Below, in pieces: positions 1 through 7,879 of a stretch of 64,000 nt of DNA (position 1 is the first letter of the stretch; every line of letters starts with the position of its first letter). Under the pieces are notes generated by a model that saw nothing but the letters and a program-made list of their open reading frames with translations, ran no database searches and was not told where the DNA came from. Origin of the DNA: Acidimangrovimonas pyrenivorans (lineage in GTDB: Bacteria; Pseudomonadota; Alphaproteobacteria; Rhodobacterales; Rhodobacteraceae); contig NZ_JBHRSK010000015.1 of the NCBI RefSeq assembly GCF_042643245.1, positions 1 to 64,000 on the forward strand, read 5' to 3'. Made by a program: the position numbers and the translations under genes.

Positions 1-752
1 AGGCGGTAGGCCAGAAGACCGAGCCATTCATGCGCGGCGAAGTCCAGCGTCTCGAGATGCCGGGGCAGCCGCCAGCCCCAGTCGAAGCGGAAGGGCAGGC
101 TGCGGAAGTCGGTCGGCCAGGCGACCAGCCCGTTCCAGCCGGCAGCGCAGAAGGCCTGCATCGCGCGCGGCATATGGGCGGCGCTGGTGACCAGGAGCCA
201 GGTGCCGCGATCGTCGCCGCCCGCCATGGCACGGGAAAAGCGGGCATTCTCGGCGGTATTGCGCGACTTGCCCTCCAGGATCAGCCGGTCGGGCGACAGG
301 CCGGCCGACAGGAAAATCTCCCGCGCGACCGTGGCCCCCGCCGGCCCGGCCTGATCGAGGCTGCCACGGCCGCCGGTGAAGAGCAGCTTCGCGTCGGGAA
401 ACCGCTGCGCCAGCGCAAGCGCGGCCAGGAAACGGTCGCCCGCGCCGTTGACCAGGGGAACCCGCCAGTAGCGCGACAGGTCGGCCTGCTCTCCCCCGCC
501 CAGCACGATGATGCCGCGCACATCCGTCACCGGCGGATTGGCGGGGTATCTGGTCTCCAGCGGCCGGATCAGCACATCGCCAAGCGGCAGGGCGGCAAGA
601 AGGACGAAACAGAGCAAGCCGCCGCCGGCGAGGCCGATCCCGAGCCGGCGGCGGCCGCGCAGCAGGGCGAACAAGCCGCCGCCCAGGGCATAGACCAGGA
701 GCGTTTCGGGACGCAGAAGGGCCCAGACGATCTTGGAGGCGATGAAGAACAT
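1..752 (-). CDS. YdcF/ElyC-like DUF218 protein, 3' end outside the window
   Basis: The reading frame from the ATG at 752 runs to base 1 without a stop (250 codons seen), so the C-terminus is missing. The N-terminus has two hydrophobic stretches (about residues 1-30 and 38-60), followed by a soluble DUF218 domain. Family landmarks are IIVLGGGEQ near residue 87, LLFTGGRG near 125, LEGKSRNTAENA near 157 and LLVTSAAHMPRAMQAF near 180. DUF218 proteins such as E. coli YdcF and ElyC are usually membrane anchored and linked to envelope polysaccharide or cofactor handling; the exact substrate cannot be read here. An AGGAG lies 12 bases before the ATG, a long but usable spacing. It stands alone, with 325 bases separating it from the operon to the right. 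Confidence 0.8.
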   Translation of the reverse strand, partial: MFFIASKIVWALLRPETLLVYALGGGLFALLRGRRRLGIGLAGGGLLCFVLLAALPLGDVLIRPLETRYPANPPVTDVRGIIVLGGGEQADLSRYWRVPLVNGAGDRFLAALALAQRFPDAKLLFTGGRGSLDQAGPAGATVAREIFLSAGLSPDRLILEGKSRNTAENARFSRAMAGGDDRGTWLLVTSAAHMPRAMQAFCAAGWNGLVAWPTDFRSLPFRFDWGWRLPRHLETLDFAAHEWLGLLAYR

Positions 753-1077
753 CTGGCGTCTGGGCTCCTGCAGGGCATTCGGGACCCCCGCGGCATCGTT
801 CAGAGATTGCCGGTCAGGGCCCGGCGCAGAGTAACGAGTACTTCAGTGGGCGCCGGGGCGTGGAAAGGGATCGCGATGATTTCATGGCGCGGACTAGGTT
901 TCCGCGGCCAAACTGTCTCAAGCGCCCCCGCTTGACCAGCCCCATTTCGCGCGGAGTGCGGTGACCAGCCCGAAACGCATCAGCCGCCCACGCCCTGGCA
1001 ATCGGGGGCCTTCGTGCGCTGGACAAACGGACAACCGCGGGATCATGTCTACAGACGCGGCCGTGGCGTCACAGCCC
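753..1077. other. Intergenic region, no gene seen
   Basis: These 325 bases lie between the 5' end of the YdcF-like gene and the 3' end of the nitrilase-family gene. I found no convincing coding frame with a ribosome-binding site and no strong hairpin. The promoter of the YdcF-like gene must lie at the left side, but no clear -35/-10 pair is visible. Confidence 0.5.
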
Positions 1078-1848
1078 TCAGACCCGCAAGTCGCGCAGGT
1101 AGGTGTTCTCGGCGCGGGAGGTCTCGTAGGTAGCCGGCTCGATCTCGCAGATCAGCAGTTCCTCCGCCTCGGGCCCGGCCAACGCCAGCGTCGCCCCGTC
1201 CGGCGCCGCGACATGGGACTGGCCGCCATAGGTGAAACGGCCATCGGCGCCGCAATTATCGGCGTAGAGGACGAAGACCTGGTTCTCGAAGGCGCGCACC
1301 GGGATCATCCGCTGGGCGATGAAATCGGCCGAGGCCCCGGCGGGCAGCGCCGTCGGCACCAGCACCACGTCGACCCCGGCCCGGGCCAGCCGGCGGGTAT
1401 TCTCGGGGAACTCGACGTCATAGCAGATCAGCAGGCCGAACTTGAGCCCGCCATGCTCGACCGTCGCCGCCTCCGGCGGGCCGGGGCGGAACAGGCCGCG
1501 CTCGTAATCGCCGTAGAGATGCGACTTGCGGTAGACCACCGCCCGGGTGCCGTCGGTGAACAGGGCGGAGTTGAACACCGCCCCGTCGGCGGCCTCGGCG
1601 AAGCCGGCGACCACGGCCAGTCCGTGGCGGTCCGCGATCTCGGCCAGCGCCTCGCCCTGCGGGCCGTCGACGGGCTCGGCCAGTTCCGCCATCGCCTTCG
1701 CGGCGCCGTAGCCCGGCAGGATCAGCTCGGGCGTCAGCAGCAGCTTTGCCCCGGCCTCGGCCGCCCGCGCCGCCACGGCGTCGATCTTGCGCAGGTTGCC
1801 GGGGACATCGCCCGGCACCGCGGACATCTGGGCCACGGCGATCTTCAT
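1078..1848 (-). CDS. Carbon-nitrogen hydrolase (nitrilase superfamily)
   Basis: A 256-residue cytoplasmic hydrolase with the nitrilase-fold Glu-Lys-Cys triad: E41 in TPELILPGYG, K108 in YRKSHLYG and C142 in LLICYDVEFPE. Length and motifs fit the single-domain amidase branch that includes omega-amidases and N-carbamoylputrescine amidohydrolases. The ATG shares one base with the stop of the upstream permease (TGATG), so translation is probably coupled. It is the last gene of an operon with a polyamine-type importer and an arginase-family enzyme, which suggests hydrolysis of an amide or carbamoyl nitrogen from the imported compound or its product. The family and triad are clear; the substrate is inferred from context. 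Confidence 0.85.
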   Translation of the reverse strand: MKIAVAQMSAVPGDVPGNLRKIDAVAARAAEAGAKLLLTPELILPGYGAAKAMAELAEPVDGPQGEALAEIADRHGLAVVAGFAEAADGAVFNSALFTDGTRAVVYRKSHLYGDYERGLFRPGPPEAATVEHGGLKFGLLICYDVEFPENTRRLARAGVDVVLVPTALPAGASADFIAQRMIPVRAFENQVFVLYADNCGADGRFTYGGQSHVAAPDGATLALAGPEAEELLICEIEPATYETSRAENTYLRDLRV

Positions 1849-2639
1849 CAATGCCGCTCCTCTCCCGGCGCGCCCAGGAGCCGCGGCAGGTTGCCGAACA
1901 GCGCCACCAGCGCGAAGATCACCGCGGCGACCGCCACGAACAGCAGCGAGACCGAGGCCATGGTCGGCGTGTAGCCGTAGCGCAGGGCGTTGAAGATCTT
2001 GATCGGCAGGGTTTCCATGACGAAGCCCACGGTCATGTAGGCGACGATATATTCGTTCAGCGACAGCACGAAGACGAAGGCGAAGCCCGAGATCAGGTAG
2101 GGCACGATCAGCGGCAGCACGACGGTGCGGAACACCTGCCGATCGTCGGCGCCCATGGTCGAGGCCGCCTCGGTCAGGCTGCGGTCGATCGACGAGAAGC
2201 CCAGCGTCAGCGTCACCAGCGGCAGGGTGGTGAAGAAGATGCCGTGGCTGATCGCCGCCGTCCACTGGTGGCCGTAAAGCCCGGTGGTGGCCCAGAAGGA
2301 CAGGAAGCCGAGCGCGGTGATCACCGGCGGCAGCACGAAGGGGGCGAGGCCCAGCATCTGCACCAGCCGCGCCCAGGGCGCTACCCGGCGCCACAGGAAC
2401 CACGACAGCGGCAGCGCGATCGACACCGCCAGCACCGCCGATGCGGCGGCGAGCCAGAGCGAGTTGATCAGCGCCGCGCGCCAGCCGTCATCGGTGAAGA
2501 TCTGCGCGTACCAGCCCAGGGAGAAGCCCTTGGGCGGGAAGGACAGGTTCTGCTTCTCGTTGATCGAGACGCCGGCCACCACGATCAGCGGCAGCGCCAG
2601 GAAGATGCCGACGGCAACCCGCCACAGACGTCCGATCAT
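1848..2639 (-). CDS. ABC transporter permease, PotC-like
   Basis: A 263-residue inner-membrane permease with about six hydrophobic segments and the binding-protein-dependent EAA loop (LTEAASTMGADDRQVFRTVVLP, residues about 150-170). The size matches PotC/PotI proteins of polyamine/opine-type importers. Its ATG overlaps the stop of the PotB-like gene by four bases (ATGA), and its own stop overlaps the nitrilase-family start. It should form the channel with the neighbouring PotB-like subunit and be driven by the ATPase encoded at 3487-4491. The substrate class (polyamine or guanidino-type cation) is inferred from family and from the enzymes in the same operon. Confidence 0.88.
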   Translation of the reverse strand: MIGRLWRVAVGIFLALPLIVVAGVSINEKQNLSFPPKGFSLGWYAQIFTDDGWRAALINSLWLAAASAVLAVSIALPLSWFLWRRVAPWARLVQMLGLAPFVLPPVITALGFLSFWATTGLYGHQWTAAISHGIFFTTLPLVTLTLGFSSIDRSLTEAASTMGADDRQVFRTVVLPLIVPYLISGFAFVFVLSLNEYIVAYMTVGFVMETLPIKIFNALRYGYTPTMASVSLLFVAVAAVIFALVALFGNLPRLLGAPGEERH

Positions 2640-3490
2640 TGCGCGCCCTCCCGCCGGCCGAGCCAGGCGACCAGCGCCACCAGCGACAGGCTGACGCCGA
2701 CCAGGAACACCGCCATCGCCGCGGCGAAGGGCATGTTCGACTGGTAGACCGCCTGATCGGTGATCATCACCGACAGGGTCCAGTGCTGCGGCCGGCCGAG
2801 GATCTGCGGCAGCAGGTAGGCGCCCAGCGCAAAGACGAAGACCATCACCAGCGTCGCGACGATGGTGTTGCGGCAGACCGGGACGACGACGGTCAGGAAG
2901 GCCCGCGCCGGGCTGGCACCCATCGAGCGGGCGGCCTCGGTCAGCGCCGGGTCGAGCCGGGCCAGCGCCGGGTAGAGCACCAGCACCGTATAGGGCAACG
3001 CCTGGTAGACCATCGCCGTCAGCACCGCGCCGAAGCCCGGCGTCAGCGCCACCGGCTTGGCCATGATGCCCAGCATCACCAAGAGGTTGGTCAGCCCGGC
3101 GGTGCGCGAGAACAGCGTCGACCAGGCGAAGCCGATGATGACCTCGGACAGCGACAGCACCGACAGGATCGCCACCAGCCAGACCACCTGGCGCCGGCGC
3201 GGCAGCCGCACCAGGGACCAGGTGAAGGGGAAGGCGATGGTCACCGCCACCACCGCCACCAGCATCGCCAGGAACAGCGAGAAGCCGAGGATGCGGGCGA
3301 AGAACGGGGTCAGGAAGCGTTCGTAATTCGAGAAGACGAAGGCCGGGGTATAGAAGGCGGCGGGGTCGCGCTGGAAGAAGCTGACCGCGATCATCGTCGC
3401 GAAGGGAATGACGAAGAACACCACCAGCATCGCCGCCGGCCAGGCGATCGGCGCGTAGTCGCGCAGGCGGCGGGGCGGTTCGCGCCTCAT
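2636..3490 (-). CDS. ABC transporter permease, PotB-like
   Basis: A 284-residue inner-membrane permease. A short basic cytoplasmic N-terminus (MRREPPRRLR) precedes six predicted membrane segments. The EAA loop reads LTEAARSMGASPARAFLTVVVP near residue 180. The length is typical for PotB/PotH. It overlaps the upstream ATPase gene and the downstream permease gene by four bases each, so the three are translationally coupled. It is the partner channel subunit of the importer encoded at 1848-5635. Confidence 0.88.
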   Translation of the reverse strand: MRREPPRRLRDYAPIAWPAAMLVVFFVIPFATMIAVSFFQRDPAAFYTPAFVFSNYERFLTPFFARILGFSLFLAMLVAVVAVTIAFPFTWSLVRLPRRRQVVWLVAILSVLSLSEVIIGFAWSTLFSRTAGLTNLLVMLGIMAKPVALTPGFGAVLTAMVYQALPYTVLVLYPALARLDPALTEAARSMGASPARAFLTVVVPVCRNTIVATLVMVFVFALGAYLLPQILGRPQHWTLSVMITDQAVYQSNMPFAAAMAVFLVGVSLSLVALVAWLGRREGAQ

Positions 3491-4491
3491 GCCGGCAGCA
3501 CCACGCAGGACTCGGCCGGCAGCTCGATGCCGACGGCATCGCCGACGGCCAGCCTGTGGCGGTGGCGCGGCGAGCTGGCGGCGGTCAGGGTCTGGCCCTG
3601 GACCTCGATGAAGGTCTCGACCGTCGCGCCGAGGTCGCGGACGAAGGCGACGCGGCCGGTGACGGGCGCCTGCCCCTCGTCGGTCAGCACGACATCCTCG
3701 GGCCGGATCGACACCATGCCTTCCGTGGCTCCGGCCAGCGGCGCGCCCAAGAGCTTGCCGCCCTTGAGCGGGATCAGGTTGGTGGTGCCGATGAAATCGG
3801 CGACGAAGGCGTCGGCCGGGTTGCGGTAGATCTCGACCGGCGGCGCGGCCTGACGGATGCGGCCCTCGCCCATGACCACGACCAGATCGGCCATGGTCAT
3901 CGCCTCGCGCTGGTCATGGGTGACGACGATCGTCGTGATCCCCAGTCGCTGCTGCAGCTGGCGCAGCTCGATCTGCATCGCCTCGCGCAGCTTGGCGTCG
4001 AGGGCCGAGAGCGGCTCGTCGAGCAGGAACAGGCGCGGCGACAGCGCCAGCGCCCGGGCGATGGCCACCCGCTGGCGCTGGCCGCCGGAAAGCTTGGCGA
4101 CCGGGCGGTCGGCGATGCCGGGCAGCCGCACCAGTTCCAGCAGTTCCGCCACCCGCGCCCGCTGTTCGGCCTTCGGCCGGCGGCGCAGGCGCAACGGGTA
4201 GGCGATGTTCTCGCCCACCGTCAGGTGCGGAAACAGCGCCAGCGACTGGAACACCATGCCGAGGTCGCGCTTGTGCGTCGGCACCCGCGTCAGGTCCTCG
4301 GTGTCAAGCAGGATATGCCCGCCATCGGGCTCCTCGAGCCCGGCGATCATCCGCAACAGCGTGGTCTTGCCGCAGCCCGACGGGCCCAGCAGGCAGACGA
4401 AGCGGCCGTTGGGCACGCTCAGGCTCACATCGTTCACCGCCCGGAAGGATCCGAACAGCTTGGTCACGTCCCGCAGCTCAAGGCCCGACAT
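3487..4491 (-). CDS. ABC transporter ATPase, PotA-like
   Basis: A 334-residue importer ATPase. Walker A is GPSGCGKTT at residues 36-44, the ABC signature LSGGQ is at 134-138, and Walker B LLDEP is at 156-160. A C-terminal TOBE-like regulatory domain follows (SIRPEDVVL onwards), as in PotA and other MalK-like ATPases. The gene lies after the solute-binding-protein gene and a GC hairpin (4508-4532), and overlaps the next permease gene by four bases. It powers the importer of this operon. Polyamine-family assignment rests on overall similarity and operon context. Confidence 0.9.
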   Translation of the reverse strand: MSGLELRDVTKLFGSFRAVNDVSLSVPNGRFVCLLGPSGCGKTTLLRMIAGLEEPDGGHILLDTEDLTRVPTHKRDLGMVFQSLALFPHLTVGENIAYPLRLRRRPKAEQRARVAELLELVRLPGIADRPVAKLSGGQRQRVAIARALALSPRLFLLDEPLSALDAKLREAMQIELRQLQQRLGITTIVVTHDQREAMTMADLVVVMGEGRIRQAAPPVEIYRNPADAFVADFIGTTNLIPLKGGKLLGAPLAGATEGMVSIRPEDVVLTDEGQAPVTGRVAFVRDLGATVETFIEVQGQTLTAASSPRHRHRLAVGDAVGIELPAESCVVLPA

Positions 4492-4507
4492 GGTCTCTCC
4501 TCATCAG

Positions 4508-4532
4508 CCGCGGCCCCGCCCCGGGGCCGCGG
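4508..4532 (-). terminator. GC hairpin between binding-protein and ATPase genes
   Basis: A perfect 11-bp inverted repeat (CCGCGGCCCCG at 4508-4518 and its complement at 4522-4532) with a 3-base loop lies directly after the stop of the binding-protein gene. There is no U tract, so it may act less as a full terminator than as an RNA-stabilising structure that leaves more binding-protein mRNA than ATPase/permease mRNA, as known for other ABC importer operons. Confidence 0.65.
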
Positions 4533-4552
4533 GTCGTTCACGGATTGCCGGC

Positions 4553-5635
4553 TCAGCCGACGATCATCTCGGTCCATTTCTGGTTCAGCCAGTCGGTCTT
4601 GGTCGAGTAGAGATCGTAGCGCGGGATGATCGGGTCGATGTCCGAGCTGCAGGCGGCGAACTCTTCGTCGGTCAGGTCGAGCAGGTTGCGCTTGACCGTC
4701 GGCGCGGTGCCGACCTTGCGCGACACGGTCGACTGGACCTCGGGCTGGCAGAAGTAGTCCATGAAGACATGGGCCTCGTCGGCCTTCTTGCTGGCCCGGC
4801 TCAGCGCCCAGGCGCCGCTGTCCGAGATGCCGCCCTCTTTCGGGAAGGTCGAGCGGACCGGGAAGCCGTCGGCGATGGCGAGGCCGGTGACGTCGTGGTA
4901 ATACTGGCCCATCGGGATCTCCCCCGATTTCAGCGCCTGCTCGAACTGGGCCTCGTCGCGATACCACAGCCGGACATTCGGCTTGAGCTCGGCCAGCTTG
5001 TTCAGCGCCTTGAGGATGCCTTCCTCGGTATCCAGCGCGCCGGTGCCGCCCATGAAGGTCTTGGCGGTGACTTCCAGCAGGAAGCTGTTGGTGACCAGCG
5101 CCAGCAGGCCCAGCTTGTCCTTCTTGTCGTCTTCCCACAGCGCGGCCCAGCTGGTCGGGGCGGTCGGGAAGACATCGGTGTTCGACACCAGGGTGATGTA
5201 CCAGGCCACCGCGCCGACACCGGACAGCGAACCGTCGTCATAGCGGTTGATGAATTGCGGCAGCAGGTTGCCGAGGTTCTTCAGCCGGGCTTCGTCGAGC
5301 TTGGCCCAGAGATTGCTCTGCTGGCCCTTGAGCATCGAGACCTGGCTCATCATCGACAGGTCGGCCGGGGCCTGGCCGGCGCGCGCGGCCTGCTGGAGCT
5401 GGACCAGCCAGGCCTCGCCGGTCGGCTCGGCCACCGAGTTCACGGCGATCCCGGTCGCCTCGGTGAAGGCGGGGAAGATGTGCTTGTCGAAGCTTTCCTT
5501 GAAATAGCCGCCGTAGACGCCGATCTTGATGCTCCGATCGGCGGCGCGCAGCACGGTCGGGGCCGAAAGCGCGGCCACCGAGGCGACACCGGCGCCAAGC
5601 ACGGCACGGCGGTTCATCGTCATGACTTTTTTCAT
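4553..5635 (-). CDS. Periplasmic solute-binding protein, PotD/PotF-like
   Basis: A 360-residue extracellular solute-binding protein of the spermidine/putrescine type. The N-terminus has a possible twin-arginine export signal (NRRAVLGAG) followed by a hydrophobic stretch and a cleavage-like site near LRAAD, residue 32-34. The mature part begins KIGVYGGYF, typical of class-1 polyamine-type binding proteins. I chose the ATG at 5635 because AGGAAGG lies four bases upstream; a possible start eight codons earlier has no such support. It follows the arginase-family gene by 20 bases and is followed by a strong hairpin before the ATPase gene. It should deliver a cationic or guanidino ligand to the permeases of this operon. 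Confidence 0.88.
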   Translation of the reverse strand: MKKVMTMNRRAVLGAGVASVAALSAPTVLRAADRSIKIGVYGGYFKESFDKHIFPAFTEATGIAVNSVAEPTGEAWLVQLQQAARAGQAPADLSMMSQVSMLKGQQSNLWAKLDEARLKNLGNLLPQFINRYDDGSLSGVGAVAWYITLVSNTDVFPTAPTSWAALWEDDKKDKLGLLALVTNSFLLEVTAKTFMGGTGALDTEEGILKALNKLAELKPNVRLWYRDEAQFEQALKSGEIPMGQYYHDVTGLAIADGFPVRSTFPKEGGISDSGAWALSRASKKADEAHVFMDYFCQPEVQSTVSRKVGTAPTVKRNLLDLTDEEFAACSSDIDPIIPRYDLYSTKTDWLNQKWTEMIVG

Positions 5636-5655
5636 TGTACCTTCCTGTCTGTTGG

Positions 5656-6720
5656 TCACGCGGGGAGGTTCTGGTTCTTAATACTGGGCGAGAATACCAT
5701 CAGGCTGAGGATCTCGAACAGGATCTGCGCCCCCGCAAGCGCAGTATTGGTTGTCGCATCGTATTGCGGCGCCACCTCGACGACGTCGCCGCCGACCACG
5801 TCGACGCCCTTCATGCCGCGCAGTATCGCCTGCACTTCGCGCGGGGTCAGGCCGCCGATCTCGGGCGTGCCGGTGCCCGGCGCATAGGCCGGATCGAGGC
5901 TGTCGACGTCGAAGCTGATATAGGTCGGGCCGTCACCGACGACCGCCCGCGCCCTGGCGATGACGGCGTCGAGGCCCATGCGGTCGACCTCTTCGGCATG
6001 GAGGCAGGTCATGCCGCTGTCGGTGGCGAATTCATACATGTATTCGGCCGGCCCGCGCAGGCCGATCTGCACCGTGCGCGCCGGGTCGAGCACGCCGTCG
6101 AGCACCGCGTTGCGGAACGGCCCGCCATGGTGGAACTTCTGGCCGTCGAACGGCCCGCCGGTATCGGAATGGGCGTCGATATGGATCAGGCCGACCGGTC
6201 GGTCGTGGCCGACGGCGCGCAGGATCGGGTGGGTGATCGAATGGTCGCCGCCGACGGTCAGCGGCGCGACGCCGGCTGCGACCATCTTGCCGATCCAGGC
6301 CTCGATGTCGGCATGGCACCGGTCGAGGAAATAGCGCGTCGCCAGCGGCGCGTCGCCGACATCGGCGACCGCCAGGTCGAACAGCGGCGCGCATTTCAGC
6401 ACGTGATGGTAGGGCCCGACCCGTTCGATCGTGCGCAGGGCGCGCGGGCCGAAGCGGCTGCCGGGGCGGTTGGTGACGCCAAGATCCATCGGCACGCCGG
6501 AAATCGCCACCTGCAACCCGCTGAAATCGGGCGCGACCGGATCGACCGGGCGGTGCGGCGCGGTCAGGAAGGTCGGCACGCCGGCATAGGGCGCCGGGCG
6601 CTTGCCGCCGGAAAAGATCTTGTCGGCGACCCGGGCGAATTCGGGATCATGGGTCTCGCCGCCCTGATCCGCCCCGTATTTCGCGCGCAAACGCTCCAGC
6701 TCCGCCGGGAAATCGGTCAT
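5656..6720 (-). CDS. Arginase/agmatinase-family ureohydrolase
   Basis: A 354-residue binuclear manganese ureohydrolase. Metal-binding motifs are intact: GGDHS at 157-161, DAHSD at 182-186 and DVDSLDP at 271-277. These enzymes cleave guanidino groups to urea plus an amine; agmatine, guanidinobutyrate, guanidinopropionate and arginine are family substrates. The N-terminal arm of about 70 residues before the catalytic core is longer than in E. coli SpeB. It is the first gene of the operon with the Pot-type importer, read away from the divergent LysR gene at 6848, which is its probable regulator. Agmatinase is a reasonable label, but guanidinobutyrase or a related activity fits equally well. Confidence 0.85.
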   Translation of the reverse strand: MTDFPAELERLRAKYGADQGGETHDPEFARVADKIFSGGKRPAPYAGVPTFLTAPHRPVDPVAPDFSGLQVAISGVPMDLGVTNRPGSRFGPRALRTIERVGPYHHVLKCAPLFDLAVADVGDAPLATRYFLDRCHADIEAWIGKMVAAGVAPLTVGGDHSITHPILRAVGHDRPVGLIHIDAHSDTGGPFDGQKFHHGGPFRNAVLDGVLDPARTVQIGLRGPAEYMYEFATDSGMTCLHAEEVDRMGLDAVIARARAVVGDGPTYISFDVDSLDPAYAPGTGTPEIGGLTPREVQAILRGMKGVDVVGGDVVEVAPQYDATTNTALAGAQILFEILSLMVFSPSIKNQNLPA

Positions 6721-6815
6721 GCGTTCCTCTCTGCTGTCGGCCCACCGCCTTGGCGCGGCTTGACGACAAGCCTAGATCGGGTAACGGCAAAGTCAATTGA
6801 CAAGCATGCCATATA

Positions 6816-6838
6816 ATAGTTGAGATTATCTCAACTAT
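6816..6838. promoter_or_regulatory. Perfect inverted repeat, probable LysR operator
   Basis: ATAGTTGAGA at 6816-6825 and its exact complement TCTCAACTAT at 6829-6838 flank a TTA spacer. This AT-rich 10+3+10 dyad sits in the 127-base divergent region between the ureohydrolase gene and the LysR gene, ten bases before the LysR ATG. LysR proteins bind dyads of the T-N11-A type in such positions. A TTGACA (6797-6802) and a TATAAT (6812-6817) are nearby, but their nine-base spacing does not make a single promoter. Confidence 0.7.
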
Positions 6839-6847
6839 GGATTCCGC

Positions 6848-7807
6848 ATGCCGCCACGCCTCCCGCCCCTGAACCCGCTCCGCGCCGTCGAGGCCACCGC
6901 CCGCACCGGCAGCATTGCCGGCGCCGCGCGCGAGCTGAACGTCACCCAGGGCGCGATCAGCCACCAGATCCGCAGCCTCGAGGCGACCTTGGACCTCGCC
7001 CTGTTCGAAAAGCGCGGCCGGCGGCTGCACCCGACGGCGCAGGCGGCACCCTTCCTCGCCTCGGTCACCGAGGCCTTCGACACCATCGCCGGGGCCACCG
7101 CCCAGCTCGGCCGGCCCGAGACCCGCGGCGCCCTGCGCATCGCCTGCGTGCCGGCGCTGCTCTCGTTCTGGCTGCTGCCGCGCATCGCCGGCTTCGCCGA
7201 CGCCTTCCCCGATGTCGAGCTGACCCTGTTCGGCTCCAACGACCCGGCCGAGATCCACGGCCCCGACGCCGATCTGTGCATCCTTTACGGCGACGGCACC
7301 TGGCCCGACGCCTGGGTCACGCTGTGGTCCAAGCTCGACCTGTTCCCGGTGGTCAGCCCGCTGCTGCTCAACGCCAGCCCGCTGCGCTCGGTCCGCGATC
7401 TCGAGGGCCACACGCTGGTCCATGCCGATAGCGGGCGCGAATGGCAGAGCTGGCTGGTCGCCGCCGGGGCCGAGCTGCCGTTCCGCGCCCGCCAGCACTC
7501 CCTCACCGATGCCAGCCTGGCGCTGCAGGCGGCCAGCCACGGCTTCGGCGTCGCCCTGGGCGACACCCTGACGGTGGCCGATTTCCTGACCCGCGGCACC
7601 CTGATCATTCCCTTCGACAAGGCGATCCCGGCCCGCGACAGCTTCTTCTTCGCCTGCCGGCCCGAGGTTCAGAAGACGCCGCTGGTGCGCGCCTTCATCG
7701 ACTGGATGACCGCCGAGCTGGAGGCGGCCAATGCAAGGGCCGAGCCGCAGCGCGCGGGCCGCGCCTCGATCCGGCGCCGCGCCGCGGGCAGGCGCAACGG
7801 CGACTAG
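6848..7807 (+). CDS. LysR-family transcriptional regulator (GcvA-like)
   Basis: A 319-residue LysR regulator. The N-terminal winged helix-turn-helix covers residues 5-65 (LNPLRAVEATARTGSIAGAA, then VTQGAISHQIRSLE), followed by a substrate-binding domain to about residue 295 and an arginine-rich tail. The sequence style is that of GcvA/AmpR-like members. It is divergent from the ureohydrolase/Pot importer operon and sits beside a perfect dyad, so it probably controls that operon and itself. The inducer is unknown; a guanidino compound or polyamine is a guess from context. Confidence 0.88.
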   Translation: MPPRLPPLNPLRAVEATARTGSIAGAARELNVTQGAISHQIRSLEATLDLALFEKRGRRLHPTAQAAPFLASVTEAFDTIAGATAQLGRPETRGALRIACVPALLSFWLLPRIAGFADAFPDVELTLFGSNDPAEIHGPDADLCILYGDGTWPDAWVTLWSKLDLFPVVSPLLLNASPLRSVRDLEGHTLVHADSGREWQSWLVAAGAELPFRARQHSLTDASLALQAASHGFGVALGDTLTVADFLTRGTLIIPFDKAIPARDSFFFACRPEVQKTPLVRAFIDWMTAELEAANARAEPQRAGRASIRRRAAGRRNGD

Positions 7808-7879
7808 CAAGCCCGTCGCGGACGGTCTTGCCCCCGTCCGGGGCTTGGGACAGAGTGCGGCCCGGGGAGGACGGCGCGC

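Noticed and set aside
30..935. A 301-codon plus-strand frame at the left end
   Set aside because: The opposite strand encodes a recognisable YdcF/ElyC protein over the same bases; the plus-strand frame has no family motif.
6797..6817. TTGACA and TATAAT as a promoter for the LysR gene
   Set aside because: The two hexamers are only nine bases apart, so they cannot form one sigma-70 promoter. Each may belong to a different promoter, but this cannot be decided.
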